Part shown: in pieces, positions 16,805 to 24,242 of the stretch
How positions within the stretch are numbered: the first letter of the stretch is position 1
How the letters are laid out: each line of letters begins with the position of its first letter
Assembly: GCA_039934635.1 (NCBI GenBank)
Contig: JBDTLT010000058.1
Span: 1-26,026, forward strand
Direction: 5' to 3'
Length of the DNA stretch: 26,026 nucleotides
Source: DATLFA01 sp039934635
GTDB taxonomy: Bacteria > Actinomycetota > Acidimicrobiia > Acidimicrobiales > WLNW01
Made by a program: the position numbers and the translations under genes
The notes under the pieces: generated by a model
The model's input: the letters and a program-made list of their open reading frames with translations, nothing else
Database searches by the model: none
What the model was told of the DNA's origin: nothing

Positions 16805-18784
16805 ATGGAGCGCCTATTCGACCCGTTGCGAATCGGCTCGATCACCGTGGCAAATCGTCTCTTCGTCAGCGCGCACGCGACACAGTTCGTCGAGGACGAC
16901 CCCACTGGCTTCCACCGGTGGTCGGTGTTCGGCGCGCGCGCTCGTGCCTATTACGAAGAGCGGGCGCGCGGGGGCTTCGGCTTGCAGATCATCGGGCAGA
17001 CGCAAGTGCATCCGCAATCGGGCACCGATCGCCCTTCTGCCTACGGCGATGCCGCGCCCGACGCCTTTCGCGCGATTGCCGACGCGTGCCACCGACACGA
17101 CTCGAAAGTCTTCGTGCAGCTGAACCACAACGGGCGCGAGCGCGGCAGCAGTGGTCCCGACGGGTGGCAGCCATTGTGGAGCGCGTCGGCGATGCCGGCG
17201 GGTCACGGCGAGATGACCAAATCGATGGACCGCACCGATATCGCCGCATTGGTCGCGGCGTTCGCCAGTGCCGCCACAATGTGCCGCGACGCGGGCATCG
17301 ACGGAGTCGAGATCCATGCGGCGCATCCGCACATGTTGGGGGAGTGGCTCACCTCGACCTACAACCGCCGCGAGGACGACTACGGCGGTTCGCTCACCAA
17401 CCGGTTGCGCATCGTGGTCGAGATCATCGAAGCCGTGCGGGTCGCGGTCGGTCGCGACTTCGTCGTCGGCGCGCGTATCAACGGGGCGTGGATGCCCGAC
17501 GTGGTGCCGCTCGACGAAGGCATCGAGATGGCCGAGCGGTTGCACGCAACGGGTGGGCTCGACTTCCTCGATGTGAGTGGCGTGCCGACGATCGGCGGCA
17601 TCGGGACCGCCTTCGGCCCGATCATCCCGTGGGCCGCGGCCATCAAGCAGGCGTTGCCTTCGACGGTGGTGATGGGCGCGGGCCGCGTGGTGTCACCAGA
17701 GCAGGCCGAGGCCATCATCGCCCGCGGCGATGTCGACATGGTGGCCATGACGCGGGCGAGCATTGCCGACCCCGAATTGCCGGCAAAGGCGCGTACCGGC
17801 CGCGCCGGCGAAGTGCGAGTGTGCATCGGCGCGGGGCAGGGCTGCCTCATGCGCAACCGCGATCGGCGCCCACTCGCGTGTCAGCAGAACGCAGTGGTTG
17901 GTCGCGAAGCCGAGTGGGGCATCGCGACGCGAGTGCGGGCCAAGAAGTCCCGCCGTGTCGTGGTCGTCGGTGGTGGTCCCGCCGGTCTCGAGGCCGCGGT
18001 GGTTGCCGCGGAGAGCGGACACTCCGTTACGCTCTTCGAGCGCGACTCGGCGCTCGGCGGCCAGGTGCAACTCATCGTGCGCAACACGCGGCGTGAGGAG
18101 TTCAACCGCATCATCGAGTGGCGCGTGGCGCAACTCGAGCTGTTCGACGTGGCGGTGCGTCTCGGGCGTCACGCAGACGTCGATGCGATCCTCGCGGAGC
18201 ATCCCGACGATGTCATCGTCGCCACCGGTTCTCGCCCGCGAACGCACGGTTGGTACGCGGGGGCCGCGACACGCGGCCCGCTCGATGGATCCGACCACGC
18301 GCACGTGACGACGACGTGGGCCGCATTGCGCGGAGCCTGCGACGCCGCCGCGCATGTCGTCGTGCTCGACGCGCACGGCTATCACCACAGCACCGATGTC
18401 GTCGAATACCTGGCGGCGCGAGGTGTGCGCACGACCGCCGTCACCGCGGCCCCGGTATTCGCCCCGGGTGTCGATGACCACGACCGTCCCGATCTGTTGC
18501 GAGCGCTACGCGACGGTCCCGTCGATTTCGAGGTGTCCACGATCGTCGAATCGATCGGTGCCGATCACGTGGTGGTGCGCGACGCCCTTCGGGGTGGCTC
18601 GAGGGTGATCGGCGGCGTCGACCGCGTCGTGTTGTCGATCGGCCAGGACCCTGTCGACGAACTGTGGGCTGCCCTGCACGATCGCGGCGTCGCCGCGTCG
18701 CGCATCGGTGACTGCGTCGCACCGAGAGGCATCGAGCACGCGGTTTACGAAGGCCACGGCGCGGGCCGCGCGATCTCGAGTTAG
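16805..18784 (+). CDS. Old-yellow-enzyme / 2,4-dienoyl-CoA-reductase-like flavoprotein with altered cluster site
   Basis: A 659-residue fusion: an FMN TIM-barrel (residues 1-335), an iron-sulfur segment (~338-362), and a Rossmann NAD(P)/FAD domain with GGGPAG at 389-394. This is the layout of 2,4-dienoyl-CoA reductase and trimethylamine dehydrogenase. The barrel shows VEIHAAHPHMLGEWL and YNRREDDYGGSLTNRLR. Two key sites differ. The tyrosine normally found in the HGY/EGY motif is replaced by His176 (HPHM). The 4Fe-4S motif, normally C-x2-C-x3-C-x11-C, reads Cys340, Ala343, Cys347, Cys359, so one ligand is missing. An AAAGG lies 9 nt before ATG 16805. The 3' end overlaps the DUF427 gene by 4 bp. 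The substrate is unknown. Confidence 0.9.
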   Translation: MERLFDPLRIGSITVANRLFVSAHATQFVEDDPTGFHRWSVFGARARAYYEERARGGFGLQIIGQTQVHPQSGTDRPSAYGDAAPDAFRAIADACHRHDSKVFVQLNHNGRERGSSGPDGWQPLWSASAMPAGHGEMTKSMDRTDIAALVAAFASAATMCRDAGIDGVEIHAAHPHMLGEWLTSTYNRREDDYGGSLTNRLRIVVEIIEAVRVAVGRDFVVGARINGAWMPDVVPLDEGIEMAERLHATGGLDFLDVSGVPTIGGIGTAFGPIIPWAAAIKQALPSTVVMGAGRVVSPEQAEAIIARGDVDMVAMTRASIADPELPAKARTGRAGEVRVCIGAGQGCLMRNRDRRPLACQQNAVVGREAEWGIATRVRAKKSRRVVVVGGGPAGLEAAVVAAESGHSVTLFERDSALGGQVQLIVRNTRREEFNRIIEWRVAQLELFDVAVRLGRHADVDAILAEHPDDVIVATGSRPRTHGWYAGAATRGPLDGSDHAHVTTTWAALRGACDAAAHVVVLDAHGYHHSTDVVEYLAARGVRTTAVTAAPVFAPGVDDHDRPDLLRALRDGPVDFEVSTIVESIGADHVVVRDALRGGSRVIGGVDRVVLSIGQDPVDELWAALHDRGVAASRIGDCVAPRGIEHAVYEGHGAGRAISS

Positions 18785-19125
18785 TCGATGGTGATGGTGA
18801 CGCGGTCGTTGTAGAAACACAGCAAACCGGCGATCAGCTTGGCCTCCGGGATGGGTGCCTCGTAGCACCACACCAGGTTCTCGTAGGTGGTGCCGCCCAC
18901 CTCGAGCGACCAGTACGTCGCCTCGCCTTTCCAGGGGCACGTGGTGCGATGATCGGTGGGCTGCAACAGGTCGGTGCGCACGTCATGGCGGGGGAGGTAG
19001 TACCGGGCGGGTAAGCCCTTCTCTTCGAGCAGGACGGGGCCGTACGAATCGGCCACCGTCTCGTCGCCGACGCGGACAACGACGTGCAGATCCGTCGGTG
19101 TGATGGCGATGCGCGGCTGACTCAT
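18781..19125 (-). CDS. DUF427 domain protein
   Basis: A 114-residue protein covering one DUF427 domain, common in actinobacteria. Characteristic segments are VVVRVGDETVADSYGPVLLEE near the N-terminus, the ARYYLPRHDVR motif, TCPWKGEATYWSLEVGG in the middle, and the NLVWCYEAPIPEAKLIAGLLCFYND tail. The fold is a compact beta barrel; the biochemical role is not established. ATG 19125 gives the family start MSQPRI; the frame is open to 19164 without a better start. It is divergent from the NTF2-like gene and overlaps the flavoprotein gene tail to tail by 4 bp. Confidence 0.9.
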   Translation of the reverse strand: MSQPRIAITPTDLHVVVRVGDETVADSYGPVLLEEKGLPARYYLPRHDVRTDLLQPTDHRTTCPWKGEATYWSLEVGGTTYENLVWCYEAPIPEAKLIAGLLCFYNDRVTITID

Positions 19126-19202
19126 GTTGTTACCCAATGCTCGGCTGATGCGATACCTTCCCACACGAGCGGCACCGTGGGTGCGGCATGAAGGCGGGGC
19201 AC

Positions 19203-19622
19203 ATGGCCGACGACAACGTGATCGTTCGATTCTGGCGTGGTATCGACGAGCACGACTGGGATCTGTTGGCGTCGACGATCGCCGACAACTTCGAGCGCCA
19301 TGGCATGTTCGGCACCGAGGCCGACACCTGCCGGGGCAAGGCCAACTACCTGCAGTTCGTATCCGGCGTGATCGGGCGCATGGAGCATCACACGCTCAAG
19401 GCGCGCAAGATCTTCTTCTCGGCCGATGGCCGCCAAGCGGTGGCCGAGTGCATCGAGACGATCCGCACCGAAGGCGAGGATGATCTCGTGATGCACTTCA
19501 TGAACATCATGAACCTCAACGCTGACGGATTGATCGAGCGCCTCGACATCTACTGGAAGACACCGCCGCGGCTGCCGCCGTGGTGGATCACGCCCGACGT
19601 CATCCTCAACCGCGTCAAGTAA
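19203..19622 (+). CDS. NTF2-like / SnoaL-like family protein
   Basis: A 139-residue protein with an NTF2-like cone fold signature: an N-terminal VIVRFWRGIDEHDWDLLASTIADNFERHG helix pair, the GKANYLQFVSG helix, then strands HHTLKARKIFFSADGRQAVAECIETI and a C-terminal DLVMHFMNIMNLNADGLIERLDIYW. Members include small-molecule cyclases, isomerases and binding proteins; none can be chosen. ATG 19203 is preferred over ATG 19188 because AAGGCGGGG sits directly before it. The TIR gene starts 21 bp after its stop codon on the same strand, so they may share a transcript. Confidence 0.85.
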   Translation: MADDNVIVRFWRGIDEHDWDLLASTIADNFERHGMFGTEADTCRGKANYLQFVSGVIGRMEHHTLKARKIFFSADGRQAVAECIETIRTEGEDDLVMHFMNIMNLNADGLIERLDIYWKTPPRLPPWWITPDVILNRVK

Positions 19623-19643
19623 CACTGGGCGGGCGAGCGACGG

Positions 19644-22559
19644 ATGAACGAAAAGTACGACGCCTTCATCTCTTACGCTCACTCCGCGGACGCGTTGCTC
19701 GCGCCGAAGTTGCAGGAGGGTCTGCAGCAGTTCGCCAAGCCGTGGAACAAGCGGCGGGCGTTGCGGGTGTTCCGCGACGAAGCGAGCCTGTCGGCCAACC
19801 CGGATCTGTGGTCGTCGATCGAGACTGCGCTGCTCGGGTCGCGGTGGCTGATACTCCTTGCGTCGCAGCCGTCGGCGAGTTCGCCGTGGGTGGACAGAGA
19901 GGTCGCGGCCTGGTGCCAGCACAAACCGCCCGAAAATATTCTGATCGCGCTAACCGACGGTGACATTCGTTGGAGCAGCGGCGCCGGCACCTTCGATCTC
20001 GCCGGTACTTCGTCGCTGCCGTCCGCGGCGCGCCTTGCGCTGCGCGTCGAACCACGGGTCGTCGATCTGCGCTGGACGCGCGGCGAGCAAGCCGCCGCGT
20101 TGACGTTGCGCGACCAACGATTTGCGGCGGCCGTCGCCGATCTGGCGGCGCCCCTCCACAACGTGCCCAAAGACGAGTTGATCGGTGAGGATCGCCGCCA
20201 GCACATCAAACTCACGCGTTGGCGTCGAGCCACCTTCGCTGGCCTCGCCGTGTTGACCATCGTTTCGCTCATCGCCACGTTCTTCGCGTTCGGTCAGCGC
20301 GACCAGGCGCGTGAACGCGCCGATATTGCGCAGTCGCGCCAACTCGCGGCGCAGAGCGCGGATGTGACCGAGCAATCACCGGCGCTGGGTGCGCTGCTGG
20401 CGATCGAGGCCTATCGCAAGAATCACACTCCCGAGGCCTACGCCGCGCTGCTCACCATCGCCGGCCGCCCTTCCATCGATCGGGTCCTGCACGGTGAGCC
20501 GGTCGAGGGAACCGGGATTGCCGTGACCTTGGACCCGGGCGCCGCGGCATACAGCCCCGATGGGCACTCGGTGGCGGCGAGCGGGTTGCGGGGAGACATC
20601 ACCGTCTGGGATCTCGACTCCGGTCGTGCGATCTTCGCACTGCGCACCTCGGCGTACACCTCACAGCTCGCGTTTTCCGGGAACGATCGCCTGATCACCT
20701 ACGACAGAGGCACGGCGTACTCGACGTGGGACCTCCGCACGGGGACCATGGTGAACCAAACGTTGAACCCGCCCGATGGCGTGATGAGCGCGAACGGTTC
20801 GACGATCGTCGCGTTTGCGAAGGCGAGTGCCGAGGTGAGCATCTGGAAGGCCACGACGCGCGCGTCAGTGCGAGTGGCGCTCCCTGCGGCGGTCGCGGCA
20901 GCGGGCGTGCGCGCCGACGGCGCCGAAGTCGCGGCCATCGCCGGTGGCCGGCTGCAGATATTCGACAGCGCGGGCAAGCCGTTACGATCGGTTGCCGCGC
21001 CGGCGTTCACTGTGTATCCGGCGCTGAGCGTCAGCGACGATGGGCGCACGGCGGCGCTGTTCAGCCAGCGCGCGTCAGGATCGCGAGACCCGGTGACGGT
21101 CGCACTGGTGGACACCACAACCGGCACCACGACCACGGTCGTCTCGAGCTTGGACTTCTTCAGCACCGCGCGTTTCAGCCCCGACGGCAAGCGGCTGGCG
21201 CTGACCGACGGAAGTTCGATGCAGATCATCGACGGGCCGACCAAGACGGTGATGGCAGATCCCCTCGACGTGCCGTCCGGGCCGTTGGGCCTCGCCTTCG
21301 ACTCGAGCGGCTCGCGTGTGCTCGTGCCCGGCCGTTCGGGCGACAGCTTCGTCATCGATGTCGGCGGGCGACAGACGTTGGTGACTCCACTCGCGACAAG
21401 GGGCGCCATTGCGGCGTCCAACCCCGATCGAACCCGTTTCGCAGTCCTGTCGGATCGGTCGGTCACGATCATCGACGGCGCCAGCGGTGATCCTGTGGGT
21501 CCCTCGATCGCCCTCGACGCGCTCGCCAAGAACGAAGCCCGCTCCGTCGCCATCAGTGCCTCGGGCAACGCGGTCGCCGTGATGACGAACGACCATCTCA
21601 CCGCATACAGCGTGGCGTCAGGCAGCGCGCTTGGTCCGGCGGTGCGCGTCGACTGCGGTATGACGAACGCCTTCACTTTCGATGGACGAACCGCAAGGAT
21701 CTTTCATGCACCCGGCGTGGTGACCCTCGTCGATGTCGAGGGCGGCCGCCAGCGTCACGACAAGCCGTGTCCGCCGAAGATACTCGATGGCGCGTCGGTG
21801 GATGGCACCGGTCGCTACGTCGTGTTTGCCGAGAACATCGACAACGGCGCGTCCACCAAACTCACCCTGTGGGATGTCGAACGCGACCGTACGATCAGCG
21901 ACAAGCTGGCGGTTTTCGGCGATGGCGAGTACGCCGGTCCGGCCGTGAGCCCGGGCGGACGTTTCGTTCTCGCCGGGATGACAGTGCGTTTCGTGACAAG
22001 AGTGTTCGATCTCGAGAACGACCCGCCGACGATCGGTGTGCTCGACCAGATGGCGTTTCCGAGCGCCGCATCGTTTTCGGACGACGGTTCGGTGCTGGCG
22101 TGGGCGACCGGCACGGAGTTGATCGTCTTCGACGTCGAGCACCACCGGCGACTCGGCACCGTGGCCAACCTGCCCGGCGATTTCGCCGACGGAGTTCTCG
22201 GGCCCAAAGGTGAGACGGCGATCGCGGTTCCCTACCCAACCGGCTCGGCCGACCTCGTGATGGTCGATCTCCGGCCATCGTCGATCATCGCCGTCGCGTG
22301 CCGAATGGCGAATCGCAATCTGACCGACGAGGAGCAGTTGTTCTATCTGGGCTCGGTGACGCGCCGGGCGACGTGTCCGGATCTTCCCCGCGAGCCACGG
22401 TCGCTGCAACCGCGCACGGACATACCGGTCATCAGCGCCGCCATCGTCACCACCACGACGACCACAACGACGCGCGCTGCCGCGACGACGACGCGCGCTG
22501 CCGCGACGACGACGCGATCTGCCGCGACGACGACGCGATCTGCCGCGACGACGCGCTAG
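19644..22559 (+). CDS. TIR-domain protein with transmembrane helix, beta-propeller repeats and Thr-rich repeat tail
   Basis: A 971-residue protein. Residues 3-150 form a TIR domain: YDAFISYAH (5-13), RVFRDEASL (41-49), and SPWVDREVAAW (80-90) with Glu86 at the position of the catalytic glutamate of NADase TIRs. Residues 196-217 form one hydrophobic helix (TFAGLAVLTIVSLIATFFAFGQ), followed by a charged helix with SRQLAAQSAD and LGALLAIEAYRKN. This connector is common in bacterial WD40 fusions. Residues ~290-900 are WD40-like blades (AYSPDGHSVAASG, ITVWDLDSGRAIF, ARFSPDGKRLALT). The last ~35 residues are a Thr/Arg/Ala repeat. ATG 19644 gives a typical TIR start. The helix would place TIR and propeller on opposite sides of the membrane. 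The role is unknown; a sensor-effector in defence or stress is the best guess. Confidence 0.9.
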   Translation: MNEKYDAFISYAHSADALLAPKLQEGLQQFAKPWNKRRALRVFRDEASLSANPDLWSSIETALLGSRWLILLASQPSASSPWVDREVAAWCQHKPPENILIALTDGDIRWSSGAGTFDLAGTSSLPSAARLALRVEPRVVDLRWTRGEQAAALTLRDQRFAAAVADLAAPLHNVPKDELIGEDRRQHIKLTRWRRATFAGLAVLTIVSLIATFFAFGQRDQARERADIAQSRQLAAQSADVTEQSPALGALLAIEAYRKNHTPEAYAALLTIAGRPSIDRVLHGEPVEGTGIAVTLDPGAAAYSPDGHSVAASGLRGDITVWDLDSGRAIFALRTSAYTSQLAFSGNDRLITYDRGTAYSTWDLRTGTMVNQTLNPPDGVMSANGSTIVAFAKASAEVSIWKATTRASVRVALPAAVAAAGVRADGAEVAAIAGGRLQIFDSAGKPLRSVAAPAFTVYPALSVSDDGRTAALFSQRASGSRDPVTVALVDTTTGTTTTVVSSLDFFSTARFSPDGKRLALTDGSSMQIIDGPTKTVMADPLDVPSGPLGLAFDSSGSRVLVPGRSGDSFVIDVGGRQTLVTPLATRGAIAASNPDRTRFAVLSDRSVTIIDGASGDPVGPSIALDALAKNEARSVAISASGNAVAVMTNDHLTAYSVASGSALGPAVRVDCGMTNAFTFDGRTARIFHAPGVVTLVDVEGGRQRHDKPCPPKILDGASVDGTGRYVVFAENIDNGASTKLTLWDVERDRTISDKLAVFGDGEYAGPAVSPGGRFVLAGMTVRFVTRVFDLENDPPTIGVLDQMAFPSAASFSDDGSVLAWATGTELIVFDVEHHRRLGTVANLPGDFADGVLGPKGETAIAVPYPTGSADLVMVDLRPSSIIAVACRMANRNLTDEEQLFYLGSVTRRATCPDLPREPRSLQPRTDIPVISAAIVTTTTTTTTRAAATTTRAAATTTRSAATTTRSAATTR
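22470..22553 (+). repeat. 21-bp tandem repeat encoding TRAAATT/TRSAATT, four copies
   Basis: Four contiguous units occur at 22470-22490, 22491-22511, 22512-22532 and 22533-22553. Units 1 and 2 are identical, as are units 3 and 4; the pairs differ in two bases (Ala to Ser codon). The unit is seven codons long, so copy-number change keeps the frame. It forms the C-terminus of the TIR protein, six bases before the end of its stop codon. Confidence 0.92.
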
Positions 22560-22566
22560 TGACTGG

Positions 22567-23496
22567 TCAGCCGCCGACGGCCGCGTGCGACGCGGCCCAC
22601 ATCGTGCTCTCGCGTGAAATCGCACCTTCGGCGTCTTCGACGAAGCGGGCCCAGTCGTCCTCGGTCCCGATGCTGTCGATGAGACTCGATACCGCCGACA
22701 GCTCGAACGCGGTGAGTGAGTAGGCGCGCGCCAGCGTGGCGTGCTGGCGCAACTTCACCCATGCGATGATGCCGCTGCCCACCGTCGGGACAAGGCCCAA
22801 GAGGTTGAACGAGATGACCTCTGCCGCGAGCAGGATTCCGCTGAAGATGCCTCCTGCTTCGAAGAACAGCGCAACGGTGCTCCACTGGCTCGACCGCTTC
22901 TCGTTGTGCTGCGCCTTGGTGCGATACCACGTCATCTGATCGTCGATGCGGCCGACTCGATACGTCTCGCGGCGTACATCGAGCGGTGCCGCGCGAAGTT
23001 CGCGCATGGCCGGCGTGATCTCCGACGAATCGATACGCACCGCGCTGCGCAGGATGACGCTGTCGCTGTCGGTGATGATTGCTCGGATGCGGCTGATGTA
23101 GAGCTTGTCGGCGTCGGCTTGATCGAGCCGAAACGGCACGGCGCCGACGGCGTAGCGCCACGCGAGTGTTTTCGCCGACTCGGCCAGCGCGCGTCCCTCG
23201 TACCACCGCTTTTCGAATTCGCCGAGCCCTTGCAGGCGAATGAACGCGCCGCCGAGGAGTAGCCCCGCGGCCGCGATCCCGATCCAGGTGGCGTCCGCGC
23301 CGACGATCGAGGCCCAGTTCGAGCCGCTCTTGGGCCGGAAGCTGCCGAGCGACCCGACCGCCGCGGCACCGATGAGCGCCGCGATCTGGAGTTGCGTGCG
23401 CCGGACGACCTGGTGTTGGGCGGCGGCCGTGGCCGCGTCAGCGGCGCGGAAGACGGCCGGCAAATCGTTCTCGCCCAATGTCAGATCAGGGTTCAC
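22567..23496 (-). CDS. SLATT (DUF4231) membrane protein with two 2-helix modules
   Basis: A 309-residue integral membrane protein. Helices are predicted at ~36-52 (LQIAALIGAAAVGSLG), 70-88 (TWIGIAAAGLLLGGAFIRL), 206-224 and 226-246. The first pair is followed by the SLATT hallmark EKRWYEGRALAESAKTLAWRYAVGAVPF (95-122). The second pair ends in LIDSIGTEDDWARFVEDAEGAISRESTMW, typical of the C-terminal SLATT module. The whole matches DUF4231 proteins (~300 residues). SLATT domains are predicted pore-forming or membrane-disrupting effectors of conflict systems. GTG 23496 is chosen because the start must lie downstream of the divergent GNAT gene and the frame further upstream is low-quality. It converges on the TIR gene, 7 bp apart. 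Confidence 0.85.
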   Translation of the reverse strand: MNPDLTLGENDLPAVFRAADAATAAAQHQVVRRTQLQIAALIGAAAVGSLGSFRPKSGSNWASIVGADATWIGIAAAGLLLGGAFIRLQGLGEFEKRWYEGRALAESAKTLAWRYAVGAVPFRLDQADADKLYISRIRAIITDSDSVILRSAVRIDSSEITPAMRELRAAPLDVRRETYRVGRIDDQMTWYRTKAQHNEKRSSQWSTVALFFEAGGIFSGILLAAEVISFNLLGLVPTVGSGIIAWVKLRQHATLARAYSLTAFELSAVSSLIDSIGTEDDWARFVEDAEGAISRESTMWAASHAAVGG

Positions 23497-23596
23497 GGCC
23501 GGTAATTGCAGCAGGTTTGGGCGAGGCCCGCTCAGTGAGAACCGTGCGCCTCCTCTGTGCGTAGTGCTTGGTGACGCAACCCGCCGGACAAGAAAT

Positions 23597-23635
23597 GGGT
23601 TGCATGAAGCAACTGACTGGAGTAGGGTAAGTCTT
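23597..23635 (+). promoter_or_regulatory. Leaderless promoter of the GNAT gene with overlapping palindrome
   Basis: The -35 is TTGCAT (23600-23605) with a 17-bp spacer, the -10 is TAGGGT (23623-23628), and the ATG at 23636 follows after exactly 7 nt with no Shine-Dalgarno. The -35 lies inside the inverted repeat GTTGC-ATGAA-GCAAC (23599-23613). The decamer ATGAAGCAAC (23604-23613) recurs at the start codon (23636-23645), so a regulator could bind both copies. Confidence 0.75.
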
Positions 23636-24196
23636 ATGAAGCAACCCACCTTGATCTCCCCGTACGCCGCCAATGGCGGCCCTCCCAGCCTCAAGTTGCG
23701 GCCGCTTCGTTCGGGGCGCATTGCCGGCGCCACGATCCGCAGCCTCGAGCCCGGCGACCGCGACGACTTGCGAGCGATGTTCGACCGCCTCTCGCCCGAT
23801 AGCCGCTACCGCCGGTTCCTCTCGCCGGCCGCATCGTTCGACGTCGCGCTGCGCAATGTCCTCGATCTCGACTACGTGCAGCGCGACGCCATCGTCGCCA
23901 TCCTGCACGGCGAGATCATCGGCCTCGGCGAATGTCATGCCTTCCGGCGATCACCATCCGATGTCGAGGTCGCCGTCACCGTGGACGACGCGTTCCACCG
24001 CAAGGGCCTCGGCACCGAGTTGCTCGATCTCGTCATCGCCCGTGCCGCGGAGCACGGTGCGACCAACGTGCACGCGAGTGTGCTCGCGGAGAACCGGCCG
24101 ATGCTCGACATGCTCTTCAAGATCGCGCCGCACGCGCACAAAGAGCTCGACAGAGGTGTTGTCGATCTCGTCTTCGCGCTCCAAACGAGCGCGTGA
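23636..24196 (+). CDS. GNAT-family N-acetyltransferase
   Basis: A 186-residue acetyltransferase. The N-terminal ~35 residues are variable; the GNAT domain follows with ATIRSLEPGDRDDLRAMFDRLSPDSRYRRFLSP (32-65), resembling the acetyltransferase domain of actinobacterial Pat-type protein lysine acetylases. The acetyl-CoA loop is VTVDDAFHRKGLGTELLDLVIARAAEHG, with the HRKGLG signature near residues 121-126. No cyclic-nucleotide-binding domain is present, unlike mycobacterial Pat. ATG 23636 is supported by the leaderless promoter 7 nt upstream. The SRPBCC gene follows after 46 bp. Acetyl transfer to an amine or lysine is expected; the target is unknown. Confidence 0.9.
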   Translation: MKQPTLISPYAANGGPPSLKLRPLRSGRIAGATIRSLEPGDRDDLRAMFDRLSPDSRYRRFLSPAASFDVALRNVLDLDYVQRDAIVAILHGEIIGLGECHAFRRSPSDVEVAVTVDDAFHRKGLGTELLDLVIARAAEHGATNVHASVLAENRPMLDMLFKIAPHAHKELDRGVVDLVFALQTSA

Positions 24197-24200
24197 CGGC

Positions 24201-24230
24201 GGGCGACACCAACAAGGGCGACACCAATAA
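24201..24230 (+). repeat. 15-bp tandem duplication before the SRPBCC start
   Basis: GGGCGACACCAACAA (24201-24215) and GGGCGACACCAATAA (24216-24230) are adjacent copies differing in one base. The second runs directly into the Shine-Dalgarno AAGGAGG. Confidence 0.85.
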
Positions 24231-24235
24231 GGAGG
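24229..24235 (+). promoter_or_regulatory. Ribosome binding site of the SRPBCC gene
   Basis: AAGGAGG, a near-perfect anti-16S match, lies 7 nt before ATG 24243. It is the strongest Shine-Dalgarno in the window and contrasts with the leaderless gene just upstream, suggesting the two are read from one transcript with different initiation modes. Confidence 0.88.
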
Positions 24236-24242
24236 ACTCGCG

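Noticed and set aside
22470..22553. CRISPR-like periodic array
   Set aside because: The repeats are contiguous with no unique spacers and encode a protein tail in frame.
23604..23630. Short upstream reading frame of eight codons (ATG 23604 to TAA 23630) before the GNAT gene
   Set aside because: The promoter predicts transcription starting at ATG 23636, so this frame would not be in the mRNA. The shared decamer is better seen as a DNA site.
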